64,000 bases of DNA from Parelaphostrongylus tenuis (taxonomy: Eukaryota > Nematoda > Chromadorea > Rhabditida > Metastrongylidae): assembly GCA_019055375.1 (NCBI GenBank), contig JAHQIW010006152.1, forward strand, positions 1 to 64,000. Direction: 5' to 3'. The notes beneath the pieces are model-generated. The model made no database searches. It was not told the origin of the DNA and worked only from the letters and a program-made list of their open reading frames with translations. Position 1 is the stretch's first letter. Each line of letters begins with the position of its first letter. A program made the translations under genes and the position numbers. Shown piece by piece: positions 55,601-64,000 of the stretch.

Positions 55601-58600
55601 TGAAAAGTAGGATCTTGTTATCACTCTCTTTAGCTCTTCGTGAATTTACGTTTGCCTTTTCCACCGTTTGGCCCTCTGATGTAATGCTATCATTCTTGAA
55701 GTGCTCATCAGTCTCTCTTGCAGAATCGTGACGGGTCACTAATATCCAGCTGGACGGTACCTGACGAACTTTTGACTATGGAACGGCTTGGCCAGTTTCC
55801 GCTCTGTGTGCCGCTTCTGCAAGGACTGAGACCATCTCTGCCACCATGGTTCCCGCTTGCACTTCGTGCTGTGCCGCCATCATTGCAGAGCATCCTTCCC
55901 CCACCAGGTATGTCTATGTCTATCAAAACGACTAAAATATAAGCATCTGAAGTTTTCTACGTCTAATTTTATATATCGAACAAATCTTTTTCTCAAATAT
56001 TAACTATAGAAGCAATAGGATTCTCATCGGTTTTCCGTAATTTGACTTTAGTCTGAAATATAGCACTTAAGCAACTCTGCCAGCGTCCGACTCTGTATCG
56101 ACATCGATGGGTGCCGAAGAGGACCATTCGGTTCACTCTGAGACAGCAGAGGAGACAGTGAACTCACAGCTTGAGGTGGCGTCCCCCATATCCCCATCCG
56201 AACCGCCAGCCAATGACGTGCTATCCAGACCCGACTCTACCGAGTCTAGTGTTCTCAGTGAGGTAAGATATTGACACACAAAATCATCTAAGAAAGCTAA
56301 CAGCACTGTGTTCAACATAACGAGAGTAAAACTAGAAGCACTAGGAAATTTCGACACAACCACTGTCAAAACGTGGGGCACTTTTCGTGTCCCTTGTTTC
56401 TTAATTTTGGTTTTAAATCAAGAAAGGCAGCAACCCTTTTTTAAGCAGAGAAATAGCAATACAAGTCTAATGAAGAACAAAATGCTTCAGATCTAACATT
56501 TCCGTCTGCTACAGGATGAAAATTATGAATGAGACCTTACTTGCTCAAGTAGTATGGGATTCAATCACTAACTCCATATTTCACTTTTTATTTTCGCATG
56601 ATTAACTTCTGAGAGAGTAAAACTTCTAGCGCTTACAACTTTCTATAACAAAGCGTCTATTCACTGTGTTAGACTTGAGAAAAAAAACTTTGACCAGCAA
56701 AGAACTTTCTTTGATATCTTGCGAATGAGTGCGCATAGGACGCAGTATTTGAACTTGCTTTGTAAAACAGAACTTTGTTTTACATTTGATGCTGCATCCG
56801 AGTATTCCCAAGCCTTCTTCCTGGTGAGTAGACATATTGATACAGGGATTGCCTGAGAAGATTATAATACTGATTTGATTCACAACAGCCCACAATGTGC
56901 TATTAGTCTAACATAAATACACATTCAGTCACCTCGACCGGATGCTTAATGAAGTGAAATGCATGGCGTAACCCTCAAGGACAGGTCAATGCCGAGTATT
57001 TTCAATTTGCTTATTAATCTGAATGGAATCCTTCAATTTTAATCTCTATAAATACGCTATTTTCATTTGGTATGTAGGGTTTTATATTTGTGCAATCCTG
57101 CAAAACTGCTATCGTTGCCCCTTGGAATTTTGTATTCCTCGTCGGCTGGAGTCTGAAGATATAACTCATTTTATTCTACGACAATCTATGACCTTCTTTG
57201 GTATGTATGTTGAGTCGAAAAGACACCACACTTTCAAACAACAAATTGAAGTGTTAAACTCGTTTATAAAACCACAACTCGTTCGAGCAATTGTTTCTCA
57301 TTCGGATGGCATCGAGCATTTCTTAGACAAATTCACATTGAATGTCTCGTTTAAGTTATAAATGGTGTACGAATGTGGACACAAGCACATTCAAATGTGA
57401 ATTAGTCAACGTCCTTATTGTATTCCTCAAAAATAAATAGCCCTCAAGCATCCATTTACTTCATCAGACATTCCCATCAACTTCCTCAAACATCCAGTTC
57501 ACAAAATCGAAAAACTCAATCATTTTCACTAATAATAATACAGAGTGCTGTGCAAAAACATTTGCGTCATCCGGGATTTCCGCTCGATTGTTTGATTGTG
57601 TATGGAAAAATAATAAAATCTTGACAATCTGGGATAAAAGACTGCTAGCAGCGCAGCAACTCGTTATTAAAAGATTATACATACATATATATATATATAT
57701 ATGTAAATTATGTATATGTATATATTATATATTATGATAATATTGTTTATTGATAAACTGTTATTACAACTAATAAACAAATATTATGTTGTTAATTAAT
57801 GAGTAAATAATAATTAATCAATACTTAGTTAATAATTAATAGTATATTGTTTATAATAAGATTATATATCTATGTGTATATATAAGGAGTGCATATGACG
57901 CAGTGGTTAGAGGTGCTCTATGTTGCACACAAGGCCGATGGTTCGATCTCGCGCTCACTTCTCACCAAGCCATCCACCCATCCAGGATCGGTAAATTGAT
58001 ACCGAACTGGTAACGGACTTATCTGCGAAGAAAAGCAGCACTGATTCGATGAAGCGGGAGACCACCGTGATTCATTCTAAAGGCCAGATATGCATTCGAT
58101 CACCTCAAGCGAAGATAAAAACTAGAGATGGATGCATGGCGCATCCCTCAAGGATTGATCAACGCGGAGAGCTTTATCCTTTTTATATGTGTATATATAT
58201 ATATATATACATACATATATATAATATGTATTTCGATTTCCACATATTCCTCAGTCAGTCGTTCAGTTAACAAAACCTTCGCTGCCAGCAGAGAAATCTT
58301 AGCCGATGTACAAGAGAGCAAACTGAAACCCAACAAACTTAGAATGGCGACTTCCCCGTGGTAGCAATTCCGAAAACAGTCTGACAGGGCTATGCCGAGA
58401 TTTTATGAGAAATTGCTGTCAACCAACATTCAATATATCAGCGGGCAGAGCAAAGGAGAAGCTCTTAAGTGACATATAAACACCACCTTTTGTAAACGGT
58501 GTTCATAAGACAGTACTGCAGAGATGCAAAGTGCTGGACCTTGTAGGACATGTAATGATAGATCTTCTAAAGATTTCAACTGAAATCGCGCTTTCACATC

Positions 58601-61600
58601 CGTCATAAACGACGAGTGAATGAGTTAGACGATTGAAATAGTCATACTCTGTCTCAGCTACAAATCTCTCAGTTTCCAATGAGTGTCAAGCTTAATCAAG
58701 TGATTGCATAAAATCCTACATACAATATCTCATGAGGGTTTTCAGATAGGTTCCTATATAGGCAACAAAGTCGAAGGAAGCAGTCTGAAAGTATATTGAG
58801 AGAGTGAAATTCGCTGAAATAAAGATATTTAGGATGTGTTCAAGGCTGTCACATGAACCTTGAGTGCTTTTAATGTCTTGGAGAGTCTCTCATTCGATTG
58901 TACCACCTTTCACAGTTATGAACTTGAGCTCAGTGCAATGTATGTATGAAGCTTAATTAACCTGTGAGCTTCCAGTGCGTCAGATGATGCATGATCAGTT
59001 GCACAGTTACTTTACCAAACCGAAGCTTTCACAAAATCGGAAAGCTTACTTAGATACTCAAATTTCGATTTTTCAGATAGCGTCTCAACACTTCTCAAGT
59101 ATCATCTTGTGATTGACTTTATCTCAATGGCGGTAGCCTACTGCAATTATTTCTGAAATTCGTAAAAGGCCAATCTTTTTCAAAAGCTCGCTCAACTACT
59201 TGCTTATCCTTGCGGAATATAGAAATCTAGGTACCCTATGAATAAAATCCTCCGAAGATTCCAGTTATTTTTGTCGGAAACGATAGGAAAGCCGAAAGAC
59301 AATCGCAAGAAATCTATTCAATTTCCATTCTTATGTTTTGCTGAGAATCAAAATATGCGCTAGTTTGCTCTCTGAAGCATTTTTTCTTTATTAGAGGTAC
59401 ATGACGAAACTAAAATGGCAAAGATTTCATTAAAAAACGTTTTGGTGTGAAACGTAAAGACTCGTATGGTGACTGCATTGAAGCTGTTAGTACATTGAGA
59501 AATTCCTATATGGGGATCAACTATGATAGTGATCTATTCACGTTACTTCTTTTTTTCCAAAATGGGTTACATAACACAAAAATTGGACAATTTTTCTGAC
59601 CTTTTTGTGACTGTAAATGAGCTCTTACAGGGCGAATGCTATTCAAATTTTCGACACTCTGCCATAATTTTGAACAATGAATTTCTCTTGTAAGACGACT
59701 ACCGCACTTAGAGAGTAGAATCAGGTGGTCCTAAAATAGAGATTGCGCTGCAAGCATCGTCACTTAGCTGTGATTGGTACAAAATACGAGAAGTATGAAG
59801 AATAGGCGTCTTTTCCAATACATCATTTACTCAAAGAATGTTTTGCAGTCGGACCATTCCCCTTCTATTATCGACCCTTGGACATAAAACGAAGATTTTA
59901 GTAAGTCGAATCCACCCTCCCTCTTGTAATCATATTGATCTGAGATTCAAAAAATACGATAAATAATGTGAGTATGAAAACGGGTCAAGTGTAGTTTTGC
60001 TACTTCTCGTTTTCTTATGCTTTAATATTTTTAGTAAACCTAATAACTCGATTTTACAGTCGCCGAACAGCAGCAATAAAATGAAGAAACGTGTACTTTG
60101 TGAGCGATGTAATAAGTCGTTCTGTGACAAAGGAGCTTTGAAAATTCATACAAGTGCTGTTCATCTAAAAGAAATGCACATGTGCACCATACCCGGTTGT
60201 GGAAAAGAGTTTAGCAGTAGAAGAAGCAGGTTCGTTTCAATCAGTGTCGTAATTTTTGAAGAATGTGCAACGTGATTCGACACTGATGAACTTGTTTCTG
60301 TATTTCAGGAATCGTCATTCAGCTAATACAAATCCTAAACTGCATATGCCAGAAACAGCGCAATCGTTTCGTGATCAGGTCGGCATCAACACTGCCGCTT
60401 TCACGATGGCAGCTGCGGTTGGTTATTTCACTATATCCATAAGAAACTAAGAAGAAAACTATTCCTGCAATAGGACATCATACGGTAGAGAGGTGTTCAG
60501 ATAAAGTCAGTGCAACCCGGCACCGCATCGCCTAATAAATCTGTTCACAAAAACTGGCGAATAATTGAACAAATGGAACCGAAACTTCCGTCCATAACAA
60601 AACAGTGAAAACAACACGCAGTAGCAACCTCTGCACAAACAAACCCTCTGTCAGTACTAGAAGGGCGATAATGTCGGTGATTTTGTTTCCACGTTTCTGT
60701 TGGAATGGTTCTGAACACAAGCATAACGTTGCACTACTAGGGTAATACCACTTTCTCCTACATGTCTTCAGAGATTTTTGTAGATCAGAATAAGTTCTTT
60801 GTCGGTAAATCCGGTATCAGTTTTCCGACTAAGACTTCATCAGGCAAACGAGCTTTTGCGCCAGCTACCATGAGTGTGTCGCACAGACATCTCAAATGTA
60901 AAGATTCATCAACACGTACTCCTTTTCAAACGCTCGGATTTTTTCTAGCTGCTATTTTTCGATCTCCGCTTCATAAATAAATCGACTCCTGCTCTATATT
61001 TTTCAAAGTGATTCTCAGTCAATGAGTGTTGTGAAGTCGGTTTGGTTTAGGCGCAAAGCTTAACTACAGTATTCGACCTAATAATGTCTCTGGAGTCCAA
61101 ACTTCGCGTGGTTTCACACTTGACAAAATAGTCCAACACTTTGAGCAGTATCATCATTCTTGCTGACGGTTTTTTTAGTAACAGGTTGGGAAGAAATTCT
61201 GAGAAAATGCTTGTGAAACATTTATGCACCTATTACACCCGAACAAAGACAAGACTAGTAGTCGAAATACTCCTCTTCAACTTCAAGCACTTCCTACCAC
61301 TTCTTCTGCACACCGAACTTTTGCCAACTGTGTCTTCGCCCCAAGCCAGAATGATGCGTTCACTTGGCACCGTTGCATTTGTACCCAACAACCATTAGTG
61401 CATCATCAACAACCTAATTTGCTCGCTTCTTAATTCCATCGTGAAATAAGTAGATAAATTATATACCAATCAGCGCAGGAGAAGACGGGCCTTCAACTGA
61501 GCCGCCCAAAAACACAAGAAATGGCCGAAGTTCAGAAAAGTCCCAAGTATTTTCTCGAAACTTTCTTCACAGTCTATTAGTTCTAGTCATTTGCTTAGCG

Positions 61601-62702
61601 TTCATCATGAGACCGTGACGCAGGTTCTGCTACGGATAACAGTTTCGTTGTTGTTCTGGAGATTTATAGTCTTTCAAACAATTTTCAGGTCAAGGAATGG
61701 GAGATATAACCTTTTTTCAAATTTTTAAGGCAGATTCGCCGTTTTTTCCTTATCAAGGCGTTATGCCTAGATTATAATGGACGAGCCCACAATGCTTCTG
61801 AAAGCAAACCGTATTGGATATGGGAAGGAGACTAAGCATCAAAGCGATAAAATAAAAGTGATTCAGAAACTGTGCACTTAGGTGATCAAAAACTCCAGCG
61901 AATATTACCATCCGCGCATTTCTCAATTACCCCTTCCTACTTTATGCATTTCCGTCACTGTACACCATTGAAATTTCACTTTGAAGATGTCAAAGTGCTG
62001 TTGTAATGGTTTTTGAAAAATCATAGCTTTCCTTAGAATCGTATTTGATAAAATTTCACCGAAAACAATTTTGCTTTTGAGCAATTGTGATTTTAGACAG
62101 CATGTCTTCCTCCGTCGGCTTCAGTTAACCTTCCAGCAGCGCTACAACTCCCCGGCGTTTCCGAAACTGCTTCCTCAAATTCAACAGGAAGTGAAAATGA
62201 AAAGGCACTACTTATGTTTTATTCAGCTAGATGAATTTATCGTTTATATTCGTGTTTAGCCGGACACTTCATCGTCAATTCTCGGGAAACGTAAAGCCGC
62301 TGCTTCTACTCACGATCAGACAGCCATCCCTCTAGATTTGTCATGGAGAAATACGTGGGCTTTCATGATCTTCAAGAGACTTATCGCAAGAAAACAAACT
62401 GCCTTTACCTAACGCCGTAATGCCGCAAACGCAAAATGTACCGATCAGTCCGTTATCGTTGAAAATAAGGTGTTAACATACAAATTAGTAGTCTTAATTC
62501 TCTAGTGGATTTCTGCGAAGGCTTTACCTTTGATGTGCGAGTGTTATGGCAGTGAATCATTGAATTCTCATGAAATAATTTGATTATCCTGTACAGTTGG
62601 CAAATTTCAGCTTTTTCAATGCGTCTCCGGTCAAGGCAACCGTTTGCATTTCCATCTTCAGATCTACAATTATTTGTACTCCATCAATTAGTACAGGCGC
62701 AG
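40025..62702 (+). CDS. BNC-like: Basonuclin-family C2H2 zinc-finger protein
   Basis: Phase-consistent core exons are 40,025-40,180, 40,499-40,627, 55,724-55,907, 56,084-56,262, 60,060-60,229 and 60,309-60,450 (TAA). Candidate alternative 3' exons lie at 62,097-62,204, 62,260-62,354 and 62,611-62,702. Order and motifs follow vertebrate BNC1/BNC2: an N-terminal conserved block, the segment VKAKILSDC...DYLRGY, the segment DGSLISSW...DEL, a Pro/Ser/Glu-rich region, then a paired C2H2 finger ending RNRHSANTNPKLHMP. Basonuclins are nuclear DNA-binding proteins. Only one finger pair is visible here, against three pairs in vertebrates. One intron is about 15.1 kb. The zinc-binding CxxC block expected near the N-terminus was not found. 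Confidence 0.75.
40993..41080. repeat. (AT)n-type microsatellite
   Basis: The run is TATACATATATATACATACA-like with TTCATATATG interruptions. The Tyr/Ile-rich minus ORF over it is an artefact. Confidence 0.85.
43168..43345 (+). repeat. tRNA-derived SINE, family B, 3'-truncated
   Basis: The head is well preserved: GGCGCCGTGGCCGAGTGCTT. It is followed by GCGGCGCGCGTGGAGCCGAC, CAGTCAACAACAACACCCTA and AACCAGTATTCTACGACTTT, after which similarity stops. Confidence 0.7.
43795..43832 (-). ncRNA. Decayed hammerhead-like relic
   Basis: The plus strand GGCTGACATTCCCGCAATTC then GCGTTCTTCGGAGC aligns with GCTGACGTTTCGGCAGTTCG then CCTTCTTCAGAGC at 2.4 kb. Both core strands are mutated (CCGAAGA, GGAATG), so it is certainly inactive. 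Confidence 0.35.
45535..45675. repeat. (CA)n-rich microsatellite
   Basis: CACACA runs are interspersed with CATA and CGCG units. The Cys/Val/Tyr-rich minus ORF here is an artefact of the repeat. Confidence 0.9.
48012..48056 (-). ncRNA. Hammerhead-like relic with perfect stem II
   Basis: The minus strand reads CTGATGA, GGCGG, GCGAGA, CCGCC, AAAGAG. The 5' core is exact and stem II is a perfect five-base-pair helix. The 3' core GAAA has lost its G. The flanking word GTACGTAAGGCAC differs from the 11.7 kb copy, so it may come from another Penelope subfamily. Confidence 0.45.
53626..53911 (-). other. Unassigned minus-strand open frame with coding-like composition
   Basis: The minus strand stays open for about 90 codons, including NRLFVKALAADFKCQLQKKE and DAVADFFTAEEMRD, then a stop. 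Composition (acidic/basic helices, few AT-biased residues) is more protein-like than other ORFs in the intron. I recognise no family and see no clear splice partner. It may be a fragment of an unrecognised transposon. Confidence 0.25.
54010..54262 (-). repeat. tRNA-derived SINE, family B
   Basis: On the minus strand: head GGGGCACCGTGGCCGAGTGG then TTGTGATGCCCGTCGCGGCG, body CAGTCAACAAGAACGCTCTA and CGACCAGTATTCCACATCAT, then a 3' end with GTGATGACGGGTCGTG. It is close to the copy at 43.2 kb. Confidence 0.7.
55724..56262 (+). CDS. Basonuclin-like middle exons
   Basis: Exon 55,724-55,907 reads NRDGSLISSWTVPDELLTME and a Pro/Leu-rich end (SILPPP), phase 1. Exon 56,084-56,262 joins as ASDSVSTSMGAEEDHSVHSE and continues Ser/Glu/Pro-rich to SVLSE, phase 0. 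The first part corresponds to the basonuclin block DASGKVLDRW...EEE. The second is low complexity, as expected between the N-terminal block and the fingers. Confidence 0.75.
56915..57000 (+). repeat. SINE family A 3' fragment
   Basis: Only the tail half is present: ACACATTCAGTCACCTCGAC, AAATGCATGGCGTAACCC and GGACAGGTCAATGCCGAG. It lies in the intron between basonuclin-like exons 4 and 5. Confidence 0.6.
57538..57600 (-). repeat. Fragment of the paired tRNA-like element
   Basis: CAGAGTGCTGTGCAAAAACA followed by TTTGCGTCATCCGGGATT matches the flank and T-arm end of a minus-strand tRNA-like unit, then similarity stops. Confidence 0.6.
57676..57884. repeat. AT-rich simple sequence
   Basis: TATATA runs are followed by TTAATTAA/TAATAATTAAT-rich DNA up to the start of a SINE. 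No coding potential. Confidence 0.8.
57885..58183 (+). repeat. tRNA-derived SINE, family A, well-preserved full-length copy
   Basis: The head reads GGAGTGCATATGACGCAGTG then GTTAGAGGTGCTC, with box B GGTTCGATCTC. The body contains AAAGGCCAGATATGCATTCG and GGATGCATGGCGCATCCCTC, and the tail AGGATTGATCAACGCGGAGA, with AT-rich microsatellites on both sides. It is the best reference copy for the family. Confidence 0.8.
58184..60059 (+). other. Rest of the intron before the zinc-finger exons
   Basis: A short (TA)n run lies at 58,187-58,222. Beyond it I see no repeat family, RNA gene or exon with supported homology up to the acceptor TTTTACAG at 60,059. Confidence 0.4.
60060..60450 (+). CDS. Basonuclin-like paired C2H2 zinc-finger exons
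   Basis: Exon 60,060-60,229 carries finger 1, C-x2-C-x12-H-x4-H (CERCNKSFCDKGALKIH then TSAVH), the linker LKEMHM, and the start of finger 2 (CTIPGCGKEFSSRRSR). Exon 60,309 continues NRHSANTNPKLHMPE, giving finger 2 the C-x4-C-x12-H-x8-H spacing typical of basonuclins. The exon can run to a TAA at 60,450, or splice at CAG|GTCGGC (60,378) to downstream exons in phase 0. Confidence 0.88.
60808..60838 (-). ncRNA. Decayed hammerhead-like relic
   Basis: The minus strand reads CTGATGAAGTCTTAGTCGG then AAAACTGAT. The 5' core is exact; stem II does not pair properly and GAAAC has become AAAAC. It lies about 360 bp after the zinc-finger stop codon. Confidence 0.3.
61224..61433 (+). other. Coding-like open frame, possible alternative exon
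   Basis: The frame reads NPNKDKTSSRNTPLQLQALP and later THRC-like Cys/His residues before TAA. Gln/Ser/Thr/Pro-rich composition resembles transcription-factor linkers, and the frame could lie between the finger exon and the exon at 62,097. No strong acceptor is visible, so it stays tentative. Confidence 0.25.
62097..62702 (+). CDS. Candidate 3' exons of the basonuclin-like gene
   Basis: Exon 62,097-62,204 (after GATTTTAG, phase 0) reads TACLPPSASVNLPAALQLPG then VSETASSNSTGSENEK. It would use a GC donor (AAG|GCACTA). Exon 62,260-62,354 reads PDTSSSILGKRKAAASTHDQ then TAIPLDLSWRN, with a KRK basic patch and a PLDLS motif of the CtBP-binding PxDLS type. A third exon, 62,611-62,702, ends at CAG|GTATTC, but its frame is ambiguous. 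The final exons may lie beyond the window. Confidence 0.45.
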
Positions 62703-62808
62703 GTATTCTAATTCTAAATAATCAAGTATCTACTTCATAGACGTTTTTATTATGATTTGGGTCATGTAGGCAAATTTCACTGAATGGGCTTTACTAGTTG
62801 TTCCCCAT

Positions 62809-62860
62809 TTTTCCAAAAAAAAAAAAAAGGGCGGAAAGAAAAACAGAGCGAGAGAGGAAG

Positions 62861-62892
<32 letters not shown>

Positions 62893-62893
62893 T
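62809..62893. repeat. Poly(A) plus (GA)n microsatellite
   Basis: A run of about 16 A is followed by AG-rich sequence and GAGAGAGAGAGA runs. Antisense Ser/Leu-rich ORF translation is an artefact. Confidence 0.9.
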
Positions 62894-63427
62894 TAGATAA
62901 CGGTTCATTCCAGGCTCATTCGGCACTGAATCTGCTGAACAATCGAGCTTGAACAACGGTAACACGGTGATTCTGTCGGTTCTTCGCTTCATGGTTCTCA
63001 TTGTTACTGGTCTTACTATATGTGTCTGTGCTATTATCCAGTGTTATAAAGAATTCTAATGGTGATCACTGCCTCATTTAGTTTTAATATTGAGCGTGTA
63101 GTCATATTATGTCTTTTTCTTCTTTTTCTGTTTACATGTTTGTTTTCTGTTTTTTTGACAATTTTGTTCCATAGCTTTCTATTCAGCGCGTTGCTTCTGC
63201 TATTGTAAAGTCTCAAGATGTATTTTGCTGTGAATATTTATAATGCATCCATTGGTGTTTTTATGTTATGAGGAGATTCGCCATTGCTTTTTTTTCTCAG
63301 ATGCTGGTATCCATTAACTGATTTTAGGACCCGAGCTTCTACCAACCTAGACGCTATTCGAAATTTTAGTACTCCTTTTTTTGATGACTTAACGCTAAGC
63401 TGTTAAGCCAACTACTTGTCTAACGGG

Positions 63428-63660
63428 CTACTAAGGTTTCGGTTATTTCACCTCCTCTAGCCTGGAAAAAAATCATAATTATCTAGCTGATTGCTTTTTT
63501 AACTTCTACAGAAAGCCTAAAGCCTGAATCCTAATCGCATCGAAAGAGCTTCTTCAGGCACTCACCGCCATGTCTGAGTCTTCCAAACACCAACTGAACG
63601 GAGTTTTCATTGTAGGGAATGTACCTTTCCTAGGTTAGAAATCCAAAACAGGTCAAAAGA
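63428..63660 (-). mobile_element. Penelope-like 3' tail fragment with hammerhead-like relic
   Basis: The minus strand at about 63,434-63,461 reads CTAGAGGAGGTGAAATAACC then GAAACCTTAG. The 3' core is exact with a GGT/ACC stem II; the 5' core is mutated. The following sequence (ATCGCATCGA, then CACTCACCG) shares words and order with the tails at 2.5 kb and 11.85 kb. Confidence 0.4.
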
Positions 63661-63794
63661 ACAGAAAAACAACGAGATCTGAATAATTATCCACTGATGA
63701 TGACCTTGTGTTTACCCACCCGTCATTGCTCCATCTTTGGCCAATCATCACGTGTCTAGATGGATCAGCAGATAGACAAACCTGGAACCAAATA

Positions 63795-64000
63795 ATGTGG
63801 AGCACTGTGCAAACACGTTTGCATCAGCCTGGATTCGAACCCAGATTTCACTCTTTCCGGGAGAGTATGCCAACCGTTGCACCACCGACCTCGTTTTACG
63901 CGTTATAGCCTAAAAGAGTGTTGTGCAAAACGATCGTCGGTGGTACAACGGTTAGCATAAGTCCCCGGAAAGAATGAGATCTGCGCTCGGATTCCGGCTG
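63795..64000. mobile_element. Divergent paired tRNA-like palindromic element, copy 4 (cut by window end)
   Basis: The left minus-strand unit at about 63,822-63,891 is complete through TTCGAACCCAGATTTCACTC and ACCGTTGCACCACCGAC. A spacer with GCGTTATAGCC follows, then a plus-strand unit starting at about 63,931 and running off the window. The outer flank AACCAAATAATGTGGAGCAC matches copy 3. Confidence 0.7.

Larger units (their letters stand above)
40628..55723 (+). other. 15.1 kb intron of the basonuclin-like gene
   Basis: The donor GTAAGC at 40,628 and the acceptor CTCTTGCAG at 55,723 bound it, and the flanking exons join in phase 0 at DYLRGYRTM/NRDGSLISSW. Contents I can name are microsatellites near 41.0 and 45.6 kb, two SINE family B copies, and two hammerhead-like relics. 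There is also one unexplained minus-strand frame near 53.7 kb. A possible small exon at 43,477-43,539 did not fit the family alignment. Confidence 0.6.

Overview
This is eukaryotic DNA with spliced protein-coding genes, GT-AG introns with TTTCAG/TTTTAG-type acceptors, and a heavy load of decayed transposons and tRNA-derived repeats. Gene content, intron style, irritans-type mariner relics and the tRNA set suggest an animal, most likely a nematode. That assignment is inference; no spliced-leader or rRNA gene is present to confirm it. There are no bacterial operons, CRISPR arrays or phage genes, and no intact transposase.

Region 1 (1-27.4 kb) is repeat-rich. It holds one recognisable gene, a ten-exon plus-strand gene (about 4.4-10.75 kb) encoding two tandem Nudix modules related to animal NUDT14 (UDP-sugar diphosphatase). 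Module 1 keeps the catalytic Nudix box, but its reading frame appears broken at two points. Module 2 has an intact frame but has lost most catalytic residues. Two good tRNA genes lie downstream: Gly(UCC) at 11.33 kb and Arg(UCG) at 16.16 kb, both on the minus strand. Around them are two tRNA-derived SINE families, a divergent paired tRNA-like element family, a large family of MITE-like repeats with CCCTTTCCGGACGG-type ends, rearranged mariner derivatives, and Penelope-like element remnants with hammerhead-like motifs.

Region 2 (27.4-35 kb) shows almost nothing beyond one mariner transposase tail and a hammerhead-like relic. It looks like AT-rich intergenic or intronic DNA.

Region 3 (35-63 kb) is dominated by a plus-strand gene of the basonuclin family (BNC1/BNC2-like). 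Its exons run from at least 40.0 kb to 60.45 kb, include a single intron of about 15.1 kb, and carry a C-terminal C2H2 zinc-finger pair. Further phase-compatible candidate exons follow at 62.1-62.7 kb and include a PLDLS motif. Candidate exons at 35.2 and 38.7 kb may be the 5' part of this gene or belong to another one. Repeats are much sparser here: scattered SINEs, microsatellites and hammerhead-like relics. The window ends inside another copy of the paired tRNA-like element.
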